From an uncultured Cyclobacteriaceae bacterium (GTDB taxonomy: Bacteria; Bacteroidota; Bacteroidia; Cytophagales; Cyclobacteriaceae): DNA of 32,455 nt. Position numbers and translations under genes: made by a program. The stretch spans positions 1-32,455 of the forward strand of contig CANLOE010000081.1 in NCBI GenBank assembly GCA_947492745.1, written 5' to 3'. Positions 25,791 to 32,455 of the stretch are shown here, one piece after another (the stretch's first letter is position 1; every line of letters starts with the position of its first letter). The notes under the pieces are model-generated. The model had not been told where the DNA came from. It searched no databases and saw nothing but the letters and a program-made list of their open reading frames with translations.

Positions 25791-25942
25791 AAGCTTCGTT
25801 ATGAGAGCTAAGAATACAATAAATTTCGGATTTTATTGAGTTCAGCATAATACCACTACGGAAAATTCGGAAAAGGCATGTACTTTACTGATTCAAAGTT
25901 TTTGAAGTTGTAGTAGAAGGTCCAATGCATGGCATAGGTCAA
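25791..25942 (-). repeat. Palindromic repeat, family A, copy 8, degenerate
   Basis: In reverse orientation this keeps the family A order: AAGCTTCGTTATGAGAGC, ACAATAAATTTCGG, a decayed tip CATAATACCACTACGG, TACTTTACTGATT, and TCCAATGCATGGC at the far end. Tip pairing is largely lost, suggesting an old copy. Confidence 0.6.
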
Positions 25943-26014
25943 AAGTCTTTCTTAGGACAGCTTCCTTTCATTAAGCTTCAAATTTTGACTTACAGCTGTT
26001 TATTGTTATTTTAT

Positions 26015-26172
26015 ACAAACTTAGCTTTTAAATGTCGCATATCTTCCTGTTCATTTTGTTTCACTCTGCGTTGACCATCCTCGGGATAGCGCTGCTATCC
26101 CTGCGGTGTTCGCCTTGATTGAAAAAAAATGACCCGCGCAATCCTATACGACATTTAAAACCCAAATTTGTA
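26015..26172 (+). mobile_element. Family D element, copy 2 (158 bp)
   Basis: Exactly the length of copy 3 at 29945-30102. The ends ACAAACTTAGCTTTTAAATG and CATTTAAAACCCAAATTTGTA pair. The tip is GGGATAGC-GCT-GCTATCCC. Outer flanks are TTAT and TTAG, so any 4-bp target duplication is imperfect here. The pair G26034-C26152 corresponds to A29964-T30082 in copy 3. Between it and the next gene (26173-26409) I see no gene. Confidence 0.85.
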
Positions 26173-26409
26173 TTAGACCTAACATGAAATGCTTGGATTT
26201 GGCCCACCTCACGTTACCAAAGCTCGTAAATGCGACATTATCTTTATCCGTGCTATTTGGTCATTAATGAATGGAACAGGTGTTCTGTTCGGTGATGGAG
26301 TATCAGATTCTCCCATAGTTTTAAAATTCGTAAAACTTTTGTGTGAAATATGCTGTATACAAACAGGAGACTCATGAATGGTAGATAATAGAGATTAAAA
26401 TACACTGGT

Positions 26410-28947
26410 TTGATTTACAGGTTGGCACATCTTTTCGTACATAGTTATCGGTTCATATCCGTACTATTGCTCACGATTTTACTTGCGGTTTCGATAGTGT
26501 CTGCACAATCGACTCGAATAAAAGGTAAAGTAATGGATGCTGATTCGGGTAATCCCGTACCTTATGCCAATGTATTTTTCACGGGTACTACCATCGGCAC
26601 AGCGACAGATTTTGATGGCAATTACAGCTTAGAGACCAGCACCCATGTAGACTCTATTTCAGTTTCGTATGTAGGCTACCTGTCCAAAACGAAAGTACTG
26701 CAAAAGGGACTAGATCAGACCATTTACTTTCAACTAAGGGAGGATGCCATCAATCTGGATGTGATTACCATTACTGCCAAGGAAGCGGAAAATCCCGCAT
26801 TCGAAATAATGAGGAAAGTCATAGACCATAAGAAATACAATGATAAGCAACAATTGGATGCTTATGAGTACGAAACCTACACTAAAATAGAGATAGACGT
26901 CGATAATCTTTCAGAAAAATTCAGAAAGAGGAAAATCATCAGTAAGATCAAACAAGTGCTGGATAGCGTAGAACAAATCGCAGGTGAGGATGGGAAACCG
27001 ATATTGCCCATATTTATATCGGAGAGTATTTCCAACTATTACTATAGGAACAATCCCAAACTGAGGCACGAGAAAATCAACAAGACCAAAATATCGGGAG
27101 TGGGGATAGAAGATGGAACGCTGACCTCTCAGTTTATCGGCTCCTCTTTTCAGGAATATAATTTTTATCAAAACTGGCTCCATATAGTTGATAAAGAGTT
27201 TATCTCTCCGATAGCTGATGGTTGGCGGTTTTACTACAATTACGATTTGATGGACAGTTCTTTTGTTGGAGAAGATTATTGCTACCGCCTTGACTTTTCA
27301 CCTAAAAGCACGCAAGACTTGGCTTTTACGGGTTCGATGTGGATTACCAAGGGCCAGTATGCCCTAAAACAAATTGATGTTGCGGTCAGTGCCACTGCTA
27401 ATCTCAACTACATAGAAAAAATCAAGATCCAACAAGAGTTGTCGCCTACGGAGGCAGGACCATGGATACCTATCAAGAACAGGGTGCTCATCGATGTGGG
27501 CGAGATTACCAAAAATTCTGCGGGTATGCTGGCAAAGTTCTACACCTCCAATAGGAACATTTCAGTAAACCTGCCAAAAGCACTACAGTTCTACGAGCAG
27601 CCCATATCCGTAGCGGAAGACTCCAATGAGGACAGTGATGCGCTGTACTGGCAAGAACATCGGCATGAAAAACTCACTTCTACCGAAGAGAATGTATTCA
27701 AAATGATAGATACCTTGAAAACGATACCTGTAGTTAAGACCTATACGGAAATTTTCAAAGTGCTGGCTGGGGGATATAAGAAAGTGGGCAAGATCGACCT
27801 GGGCCCCTATATTTCCTCCTATGCGCGTAATGATATAGAGGGTCACCGTTTCCAGCTAGGGTTTCGGACAAATATAGGCTTTAGTAATAAATGGGTTCTG
27901 GGAGGACGTATAGCCTATGGTACCGAGGATGAAAAGTTCAAGTATGGTGCCTTTGCGAAATATATCCTTTCGCGAAGGCACTGGACAATCATAAAATTCA
28001 GTTATGACAAAGATATCGATCAAGTAGGACTATCGAGTCAAGACCTGCTTGATTTCACGGTATTCCAAACGGCGACACGTTTCGGTACACTGATTAAGCC
28101 TTATTGGTATGAACAGTCCCGGGTGTCTCTGAAAAGAGAGCTCTTCAAAGGGTTTACCCAGAAAGTGAGCTTTACGCACAGGACCTTTGACCCATTGTAT
28201 CCTTTCGGCTTTTTTACGGCCTTGAATACGGAAAATTCTTCTGTTGAACGCCATTTTGAGACTTCGGAAGTAACGATAGAGACACGGTTTGCTAAAGATG
28301 AGCTTTTCATTATCAGCGATAATAACCGCTTGAGTCTGGGGCCATCCAAGTGGCCCATTATCACTGTTAGGTACACTCAAGGTCTCAAAGGAGTGTTAGG
28401 AAGTGATTTTCAGTACCATAAACTAATGTTGGGAGTAAGAAAACGTATAAAAATGGGTTTCTTTGGTACTTCTGACCTGTCTCTTAACGGGGGGCACATC
28501 TTTGACCCTATACCTTATCCATTGTTAAAAGCGCATATCGGAAATGAATCGAATTTTTATACGACCGCAGCCTATAACCTGATGGACTTTTCCGAATTTA
28601 TCAGCGACGCTCATCTAGAACTACGTTATCAACACTTTTTTCAAGGTTTTGTGCTCAATCGGCTGCCCCTCATGCGTAAGTTGAAATGGCGTCTCGTGGG
28701 TAATGCGAATGTACTCTATGGTAGCTTGAAAGAGGCAAATAGGAGTAGGGTTCCCAGTGCCGACCGTTGGGGACGTATCATCGATCAGCCACTGGCATTG
28801 GATGACGGCCCCTACATAGAACTGGGCTATGGTATAGAGAACATATTGAAGATAATCCGACTGGATGCCTTCCATCGCCTGACCTATCTCGATAGGCCCG
28901 GTGTGCGGAAGTTTGGCGTGAAAATAAGCTTTCAGTTCATACTTTAG
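26410..28947 (+). CDS. DUF5686/carboxypeptidase-regulatory-like outer-membrane protein
   Basis: 845 residues. A signal peptide (about 1-32, ending SAQ) leads to a carboxypeptidase-regulatory-like domain (about 35-115: TRIKGKVMDADSGNPVPYAN, GTATDFDGNYSL, DSISVSYVGYLSK), then a DUF5686 region (about 130-845) with ENPAFEIMRKVIDHKKYNDK early and alternating strands to the closing KFGVKISFQFIL, ending in F-I-L as outer-membrane barrels often do. The role is unknown; such proteins are common in Bacteroidota envelopes. No ATG precedes the signal peptide after the upstream stop; the start is TTG 26410 (TTG 26422 also possible). The next in-frame ATG (residue 42) would remove the signal peptide. It is transcribed alone, with repeats on both sides. 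Confidence 0.88.
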   Translation: MIYRLAHLFVHSYRFISVLLLTILLAVSIVSAQSTRIKGKVMDADSGNPVPYANVFFTGTTIGTATDFDGNYSLETSTHVDSISVSYVGYLSKTKVLQKGLDQTIYFQLREDAINLDVITITAKEAENPAFEIMRKVIDHKKYNDKQQLDAYEYETYTKIEIDVDNLSEKFRKRKIISKIKQVLDSVEQIAGEDGKPILPIFISESISNYYYRNNPKLRHEKINKTKISGVGIEDGTLTSQFIGSSFQEYNFYQNWLHIVDKEFISPIADGWRFYYNYDLMDSSFVGEDYCYRLDFSPKSTQDLAFTGSMWITKGQYALKQIDVAVSATANLNYIEKIKIQQELSPTEAGPWIPIKNRVLIDVGEITKNSAGMLAKFYTSNRNISVNLPKALQFYEQPISVAEDSNEDSDALYWQEHRHEKLTSTEENVFKMIDTLKTIPVVKTYTEIFKVLAGGYKKVGKIDLGPYISSYARNDIEGHRFQLGFRTNIGFSNKWVLGGRIAYGTEDEKFKYGAFAKYILSRRHWTIIKFSYDKDIDQVGLSSQDLLDFTVFQTATRFGTLIKPYWYEQSRVSLKRELFKGFTQKVSFTHRTFDPLYPFGFFTALNTENSSVERHFETSEVTIETRFAKDELFIISDNNRLSLGPSKWPIITVRYTQGLKGVLGSDFQYHKLMLGVRKRIKMGFFGTSDLSLNGGHIFDPIPYPLLKAHIGNESNFYTTAAYNLMDFSEFISDAHLELRYQHFFQGFVLNRLPLMRKLKWRLVGNANVLYGSLKEANRSRVPSADRWGRIIDQPLALDDGPYIELGYGIENILKIIRLDAFHRLTYLDRPGVRKFGVKISFQFIL

Positions 28948-29073
28948 ACCCCACACATCCCTATGCGTACCGTTGAAATTAATCGATATAAGGAGTCAAA
29001 TCGTAGATTACCGATAAGGATTGTTGTCTTTTATGATATGCTCATACTGCTTGTCGAAAGAAACCATTGTTAT

Positions 29074-29230
29074 TCGACCCAAATTGATCGATAGGATTTC
29101 GTCATGAGAACATAAAGTATAATAAAATCAGTGTTTTAGGATAGGGGCCTTGTATCACTAAGGTATCGAACCTACGTAGTGTAAAATCGCTGATTTTGCA
29201 GTAATTTATGTTCGGAATAGGAAGGCTATT
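29074..29230 (-). repeat. Palindromic repeat, family C, copy 3
   Basis: An inverted copy with left end CGACCCAAATTGATCGATAG and right end TTCGGAATAGGAAGGCTATT. It contains the uninterrupted sequence GCAGTAATTTATGTTCGG, the empty target site corresponding to the family D insertion in copy 4. A frame at 29208-29447 begins in it and is not a gene. Confidence 0.75.
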
Positions 29231-29321
29231 TACTGCCGTTGACTTAAGCATGTTTTTGGTTCATGTGATATTTTCTTCCTTCAAAATAGGTCCTCTTTCA
29301 GGTCTGTCCTTTTCTGAAATA

Positions 29322-29459
29322 TTCTATTTCGGACTGATGCTGTTTTTTTTACGCGTGATGAAGCACAAAATCGATGCTATGCCAGATTCAATAAAACACC
29401 CTGATTTATTGCTATTTAAACCCTCGTTACGAAGTTCCAACGCATGATCTGGGTTGAAC
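29322..29459 (+). repeat. Palindromic repeat, family A, copy 9, partial
   Basis: The right half is good (AATAAAACACCCTGATTTAT, TTAAACCCTCGTTACGAAGT, CATGATCTGGGTTGAAC). The left half keeps only CTATTTCGGACT and a T-rich stretch. The tip is decayed to GATGCTATGCCAGATTC. Confidence 0.6.
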
Positions 29460-29465
29460 ACCGTG

Positions 29466-29575
29466 ATTTTGTCTTTCTTAAGTTCCGTAGCTTCGGCTAT
29501 ACAACGGAAAAAAGCCTTCAACAGAGTACAAAAGTCTAAATTATCAGTACCAAACAAAAAGTCTAAATCACTTCT
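29466..29575 (-). repeat. Family F repeat, copy 3
   Basis: Inverse of 10389 and 25314: it ends with ACAAAAAGTCTAAATCACTT. An inner AGTTCCGTAGC-TTCG-GCTATACAACGG hairpin holds the family tip. The frame 29454-29711 reads across this repeat and family E and is not a gene. Confidence 0.62.
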
Positions 29576-29579
29576 ACGT

Positions 29580-29750
29580 TTATACCCAAACGCAATTGAT
29601 TTGGGACAGACTGAAGGTGATTGCGAAAGCACTATTCCACTAGGAACGCCCCTAATGACCGATCAACCAATGACTATTGTACCAGTGCAATATTTTTCTA
29701 TAGTTTATTGACCCCCGAATTTCCCACTTCACTTTTTCTTAAGTATAAAT
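29580..29750 (+). repeat. Family E element, copy 4
   Basis: Pairs with copy 2 (8139-8309): TTATACCCAAACGCAATTG and TTTGGGACAGA on the left, GAATTTCCCACTTCACTTTT and CTTAAGTATAAA on the right. The inverted tips TATACCCAA and TTAAGTATA have TA beside them. Confidence 0.72.
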
Positions 29751-29810
29751 AAGGGTTTTCAACAAAAATGATATAGGTATACATTAACTTTGATTACTGA
29801 CCGATTTCAC

Positions 29811-30150
29811 TTTGACCCAAATTGATCAATAGGATTTCGTGATGAGGGCATAAGTGTAATAAAATCAGCGGTTTGGGAGAGGAGGCTTTTGTATCACTAA
29901 GGTGACGTACCTATGTAGTGTAAAACCGCTGATTTTGAAGTAATACAAACTTAGCTTTCAAATATCGCCTATCTTCCTGTTCATTTTGCTTCACTCTGCG
30001 TGGACAATCCTCGGGATAGCGCTGCTATTCCTGCGGTTCTCGCCTTGATTGAAAAAAAATGACCCGCGGAATCTTATACGATATTTAAAACCTAAATTTG
30101 TATAATTTATGTTCGGAATAGGAAGGCTATTGATCATTTTGTGTTGAACC
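29811..30150 (-). repeat. Palindromic repeat, family C, copy 4, split by a family D element
   Basis: The left part (29811-29944) has TTTGACCCAAATTGATCAAT, AATAAAATCAGCGG and AAACCGCTGATTTTGAAG. The right part (30103-30150) has TTCGGAATAGGAAGGCTATT and GATCATTTTGTGTTGAACC. The two parts are exactly those that are contiguous in copy 3, separated here by the family D element. Confidence 0.78.
29945..30102 (+). mobile_element. Family D element, copy 3, inserted in family C (158 bp)
   Basis: The ends ACAAACTTAGCTTTCAAATA and TATTTAAAACCTAAATTTGTA are inverted. The element is flanked by TAAT (29941-29944 and 30103-30106). The empty site in copy 3 of family C (29202-29205) has TAAT once, so TAAT is a 4-bp target duplication. 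No protein is encoded; movement would need a transposase supplied elsewhere. The tip is GGGATAGC-GCT-GCTATTCC, with one wobble. Confidence 0.85.
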
Positions 30151-30170
30151 TATTTCATCCGGTACTGATT

Positions 30171-30833
30171 ATGAATAAATCTGAGAAGGTAGATTTTGTA
30201 GTGCGCACATTAGAAGAGCTTTATCCTGAGGTACCTGTACCACTGGACCATAAAGACCCTTATACTTTATTGATAGCGGTGCTGTTATCGGCACAATGTA
30301 CCGACGAACGTGTCAATAAAGTCACCCCAGGCCTATTTGCTGTGGCGGACAACCCCTACGATATGGCAAATGTACCTATAGAGGAAATCAAGCGCATCAT
30401 TCGGCCCTGTGGTCTGAGCCCGATGAAGTCAAAGGGCATTTCCGGGCTATCAAAGATTCTGGTCGAGCAATATGGGGCTAAGGTACCAAATGATATGTCC
30501 GCACTGGAGAGCTTGCCGGCAGTAGGTCACAAAACGGCTTCAGTAGTCATATCCCAAGCTTTTGGCGTACCGGCATTTCCAGTAGATACCCACATACATC
30601 GCCTCATATACCGATGGGGATTGTCCAATGGAAAGAACGTACAGCAAACAGAAAAAGATTGTAAAAGGCTTTTCGATGAGGAGCTATGGAACAAGCTGCA
30701 CCTTCAGATTATCTTTTTTGGCCGAGAATATTGCCCTGCTAGGGGACATGAACCTAACCATTGTCCTATTTGTACTCATATCGGCAGGGCACCGATGTTC
30801 AAAAATCATGATTTGAAACCGCCAAAAAAATAG
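30171..30833 (+). CDS. nth: Endonuclease III (DNA glycosylase/AP lyase)
   Basis: 220 residues from ATG 30171; a GTG at 30141 is in frame but lies in the end of a family C repeat. The helix-hairpin-helix motif LESLPAVGHKTASVV carries the lyase lysine in GHKTA, and the catalytic Asp follows in FPVDTHIHRL. LLSAQCTDERVNKV is the N-terminal family signature. The iron-sulphur end differs from E. coli: EYCPARGHEPNHCPICTHIG has three cysteines and longer spacing, and the fourth cysteine position is alanine, so the cluster may be absent or ligated differently. It removes oxidised pyrimidines in base-excision repair. The gene is convergent with the thioredoxin-like gene. Confidence 0.94.
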   Translation: MNKSEKVDFVVRTLEELYPEVPVPLDHKDPYTLLIAVLLSAQCTDERVNKVTPGLFAVADNPYDMANVPIEEIKRIIRPCGLSPMKSKGISGLSKILVEQYGAKVPNDMSALESLPAVGHKTASVVISQAFGVPAFPVDTHIHRLIYRWGLSNGKNVQQTEKDCKRLFDEELWNKLHLQIIFFGREYCPARGHEPNHCPICTHIGRAPMFKNHDLKPPKK

Positions 30834-30878
30834 ACGGCCGTTCGGCCTGTAGTATCACCGTCGGCAATGTGACTACAG
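30826..30878 (-). terminator. Hairpins between convergent genes, with T-run for the minus strand
   Basis: On the minus strand a long stem (CTGTAGTCAC paired with a bulged GTGATACTACAG) is followed by GGCC-GAAC-GGCC and then TATTTTTTT. This arrangement suits an intrinsic terminator for the minus-strand thioredoxin-like gene. Read on the plus strand there is no T-tract, so termination of nth is less clear. Confidence 0.45.
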
Positions 30879-30896
30879 ATGACAGAGGGTAGATTT

Positions 30897-31487
30897 TCAG
30901 CCCTCCCTAAGTGCCATTAGCTTTTTCATCAGCTTTTCATAATGATTATAAACATTGTAGTAAGGGACCAGGTCTTGTACGACATACTGTTTGTCGATAA
31001 ACAGTATGACAGGGGAGGTTTTGGGCAATTTGATTTTATCTCTGATTTCCAGACCATTGGGTATAATCTGAAAATCGATGACCTCACTGCCCATAACAGG
31101 TTTTGAGTATTTATAGAACCCATTATCGTTATCCATTATATATATGTTCCTATTGGTATCGCGCAGCTCTTCGCTCGTTTCGTCCACAATGGACATCAGC
31201 AGAAAGTCCGTACCTTTTTGACCTTTGATAATTCTGTTCAGGTCTTTTATTTCTTTATTGCAACCACCGCAGCGGGTACTCCAGAATACCAACATGACAT
31301 TTTTCCCTTTGAGCTCATCGGACGAGAAATAGTCACCATTCAATGCTTTAGCTTCGAAGTCGGGTATTTTATGGCCCAAAAGGTCATAGATATCATAAGA
31401 ATAATCTATATCCTGTGCCTTGGTAACCGTAGGCTCAAAGACTGAATATACGAGTAATGCTACTATACTTATAGACCACGTTTTCAT
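30897..31487 (-). CDS. TlpA/AhpC-like thioredoxin-fold protein, exported
   Basis: 196 residues. A signal peptide (about 1-24, ending TKAQ) is followed by IPDFEAKALNGDYFSSDELK, then GKNVMLVFWSTRCGGCNKEI with the redox pair C73-x-x-C76. The rest keeps the thioredoxin fold order: an LLMSIVDE strand, a NRNIYIMDNDNG insert, and PKTSPVILFIDKQYV with the cis-proline region (TSP). It should be a periplasmic thiol-disulphide protein, reducing or handling disulphides, possibly in cytochrome maturation. The nearby P460-like haem protein is about 25 kb away, so a link is only a guess. It is transcribed towards nth. Confidence 0.88.
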   Translation of the reverse strand: MKTWSISIVALLVYSVFEPTVTKAQDIDYSYDIYDLLGHKIPDFEAKALNGDYFSSDELKGKNVMLVFWSTRCGGCNKEIKDLNRIIKGQKGTDFLLMSIVDETSEELRDTNRNIYIMDNDNGFYKYSKPVMGSEVIDFQIIPNGLEIRDKIKLPKTSPVILFIDKQYVVQDLVPYYNVYNHYEKLMKKLMALREG

Positions 31488-32245
31488 GATATTTTGAATT
31501 GTAAAGACTGCTGGTCATTCGCTGAAAACAGTAAACTCTAGTCAGATTTTTGGGTTCTGTTGTAATTTACACTGTACCTGAAAAGATACATTATGAACTA
31601 CTTTAACGAATTAAGATTTAATAATATAGAAAATAATTTGAACTTTGCAAAGTATAAAGGTTCTTTTTAAGTAGTATTGAAATAAAATTTTGCGCATAGA
31701 GGCTGATAATCTGAGTGATACGAAAAAAATATCCGATGTCAGCGTCCTCCTTATCAAAAGAGTCGATAAACTTACGCTCCATGAACGCTAAGTGGTTCAA
31801 ATGCATGGGCAAACCGGTCCATTCACTACCAATGCCTATCAGAGATGCTCCTTTTTTGTGGGATCACTTATTTACTTTGCGTTGGATAAGGATTGTTGCC
31901 ATCGCTTCTGTTGATATACCTCTACTGGTAATCGAGAGAATATCCTGAAGAAGAAAACAGTATGATGTCAAACATTTCGTAAATGTGGATTGTCAATAAA
32001 ATGTTGTTGTTTTTGAGAAAAGCTGCACTTAGTAATACAATAACTATAACCAATCAAATGAGAAGGCATAAGAGTCGGGCAAGGGAGGTAATGGTATAAT
32101 GATGTATGTGGTACACTATGGACGCAACTACTTATTTTGACTAAACCATAAGTGAATGAATTTCAGGAAAATGTTCAATTTTTTTTAAGGAAGCTAAACT
32201 CAGATGATGATAAACCCAAAATAATCAATTGGGGATAAAGAATGG
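31488..32245. other. Gene-poor end region
   Basis: Upstream of the thioredoxin-like gene this must contain its promoter. No complete gene was identified. At 32213-32233 there is a single repeat end (AAACCCAAAATAATCAATTGG) like the outer tips of families A to C, without a recognisable second arm. Possible coding traces are listed separately. Confidence 0.4.
31618..31812 (-). pseudogene. Possible gene remnant
   Basis: A minus-strand frame with coding-like composition reads GSEWTGLPMHLNHLAFMERK and FIDSFDKEDADIGYFFRIT. It is open from just upstream of the first ATG, but a stop (TGA) closes it about 70 bp before that, and its last third is AT-rich and unlike a protein. It could be a short real gene (ATG 31806) or the remains of a longer one. 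No family is recognised. Confidence 0.25.
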
Positions 32246-32398
32246 ATGGACAATCATCGAAAAGAGTATAAAGAAATCCGTGAAGAGCTGATAAGGTATA
32301 TAGACGGTCAGAACCCTGACTACTTACCAAAAGGCGGTAAAAAGGCCATTCATAGAATCAATAATAATCTTGTGTATAATACAGATTTACATTTTTAA
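32246..32398 (+). CDS. Small hypothetical protein
   Basis: 50 residues from ATG 32246 to TAA 32396-32398. The translation is charged and soluble-looking (HRKEYKEIREELIRYIDGQN, then YLPKGGKKAIHR). An upstream stop is in frame 24 bp before the ATG, inside the repeat end, so no longer product is possible. Codon use appears gene-like, but the frame is short. No family is recognised and no ribosome-binding site stands out. Confidence 0.3.
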   Translation: MDNHRKEYKEIREELIRYIDGQNPDYLPKGGKKAIHRINNNLVYNTDLHF

Positions 32399-32455
32399 TG
32401 TCGCATTGAAACATTTCATATAATGATGGTTTGATGTGATTTCCATTATGGTTTT

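Noticed and set aside
26189-26377. 62-residue frame before the DUF5686 gene
   Set aside because: No signal, motif or coding-like composition; it sits in the gap after a family D element.
29208-29447. 79-residue frame starting MFGIGRLF
   Set aside because: It starts inside family C and ends inside family A, so it is assembled from repeats.
31715-31948. 77-residue frame on the plus strand
   Set aside because: It is antisense to the more protein-like minus-strand remnant at 31618-31812 and has an unconvincing composition.
1-32455. tRNA, rRNA or riboswitch genes
   Set aside because: No T-loop (GGTTCRANTCC-type) or cloverleaf pattern, rRNA sequence or known riboswitch motif was found by eye in the intergenic regions; a covariance-model scan could still find one.

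Overview
The window reads as a chromosomal segment from a marine-type member of the Bacteroidota. Evidence: predicted exported proteins with signal peptides ending in AQ, a Reg_prop/Y_Y_Y propeller sensor, a TPR histidine kinase with a LytTR regulator, a DUF5686 outer-membrane protein, a DUF5777-like barrel, and a GH50 agarase-type hydrolase. I cannot name the genus. No tRNA, rRNA, CRISPR array or intact transposase gene was seen.

Layout. 377-6100 (minus strand) is a redox/sensing cluster: cytochrome P460-like haem lipoprotein, YceI protein, a 1063-residue propeller sensor ending in a SpoIIE/PP2C phosphatase, then a DUF5777-like barrel. 6101-8432 is gene-poor, with repeats and two small candidate genes. 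8433-11296 is a LytS/LytTR-type two-component pair whose genes are separated by a repeat. 11592-14748 holds three envelope genes (two lipoproteins and an OmpA-domain protein). 15490-16426 is a divergent pair (a BamE-like lipoprotein and a small membrane protein). 16602-22911 is a housekeeping run: parE, parC, trmH and a SanA/DUF218 protein. 22962-25043 is a stand-alone GH50 enzyme. 26410-28947 is a DUF5686 protein. 30171-31487 is nth convergent with a TlpA-like thioredoxin. The rest is mostly gene-free.

The most striking content is between the genes. Nearly every long gap is packed with 140-180 bp imperfect palindromes, which I group as A, B, C, D and F. Families A, B, D and F put a short hairpin of the form TAGC-N3-GCTA at the tip, and A to D share an outer end resembling AACCCAAA. 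Copies of A, B and D differ by compensatory base-pair changes, so the pairing itself appears to be kept. One D copy is inserted in a C copy with a 4-bp TAAT duplication, which is direct evidence of mobility. A second type (E, four copies of about 170 bp) and a 353-bp element with AGAGACTGTTTT-type ends add two further small non-autonomous element classes. The repeats also affect gene ends: one provides a stop codon and others create false N-terminal extensions.

All family assignments come from reading motifs by eye; no database search was run.
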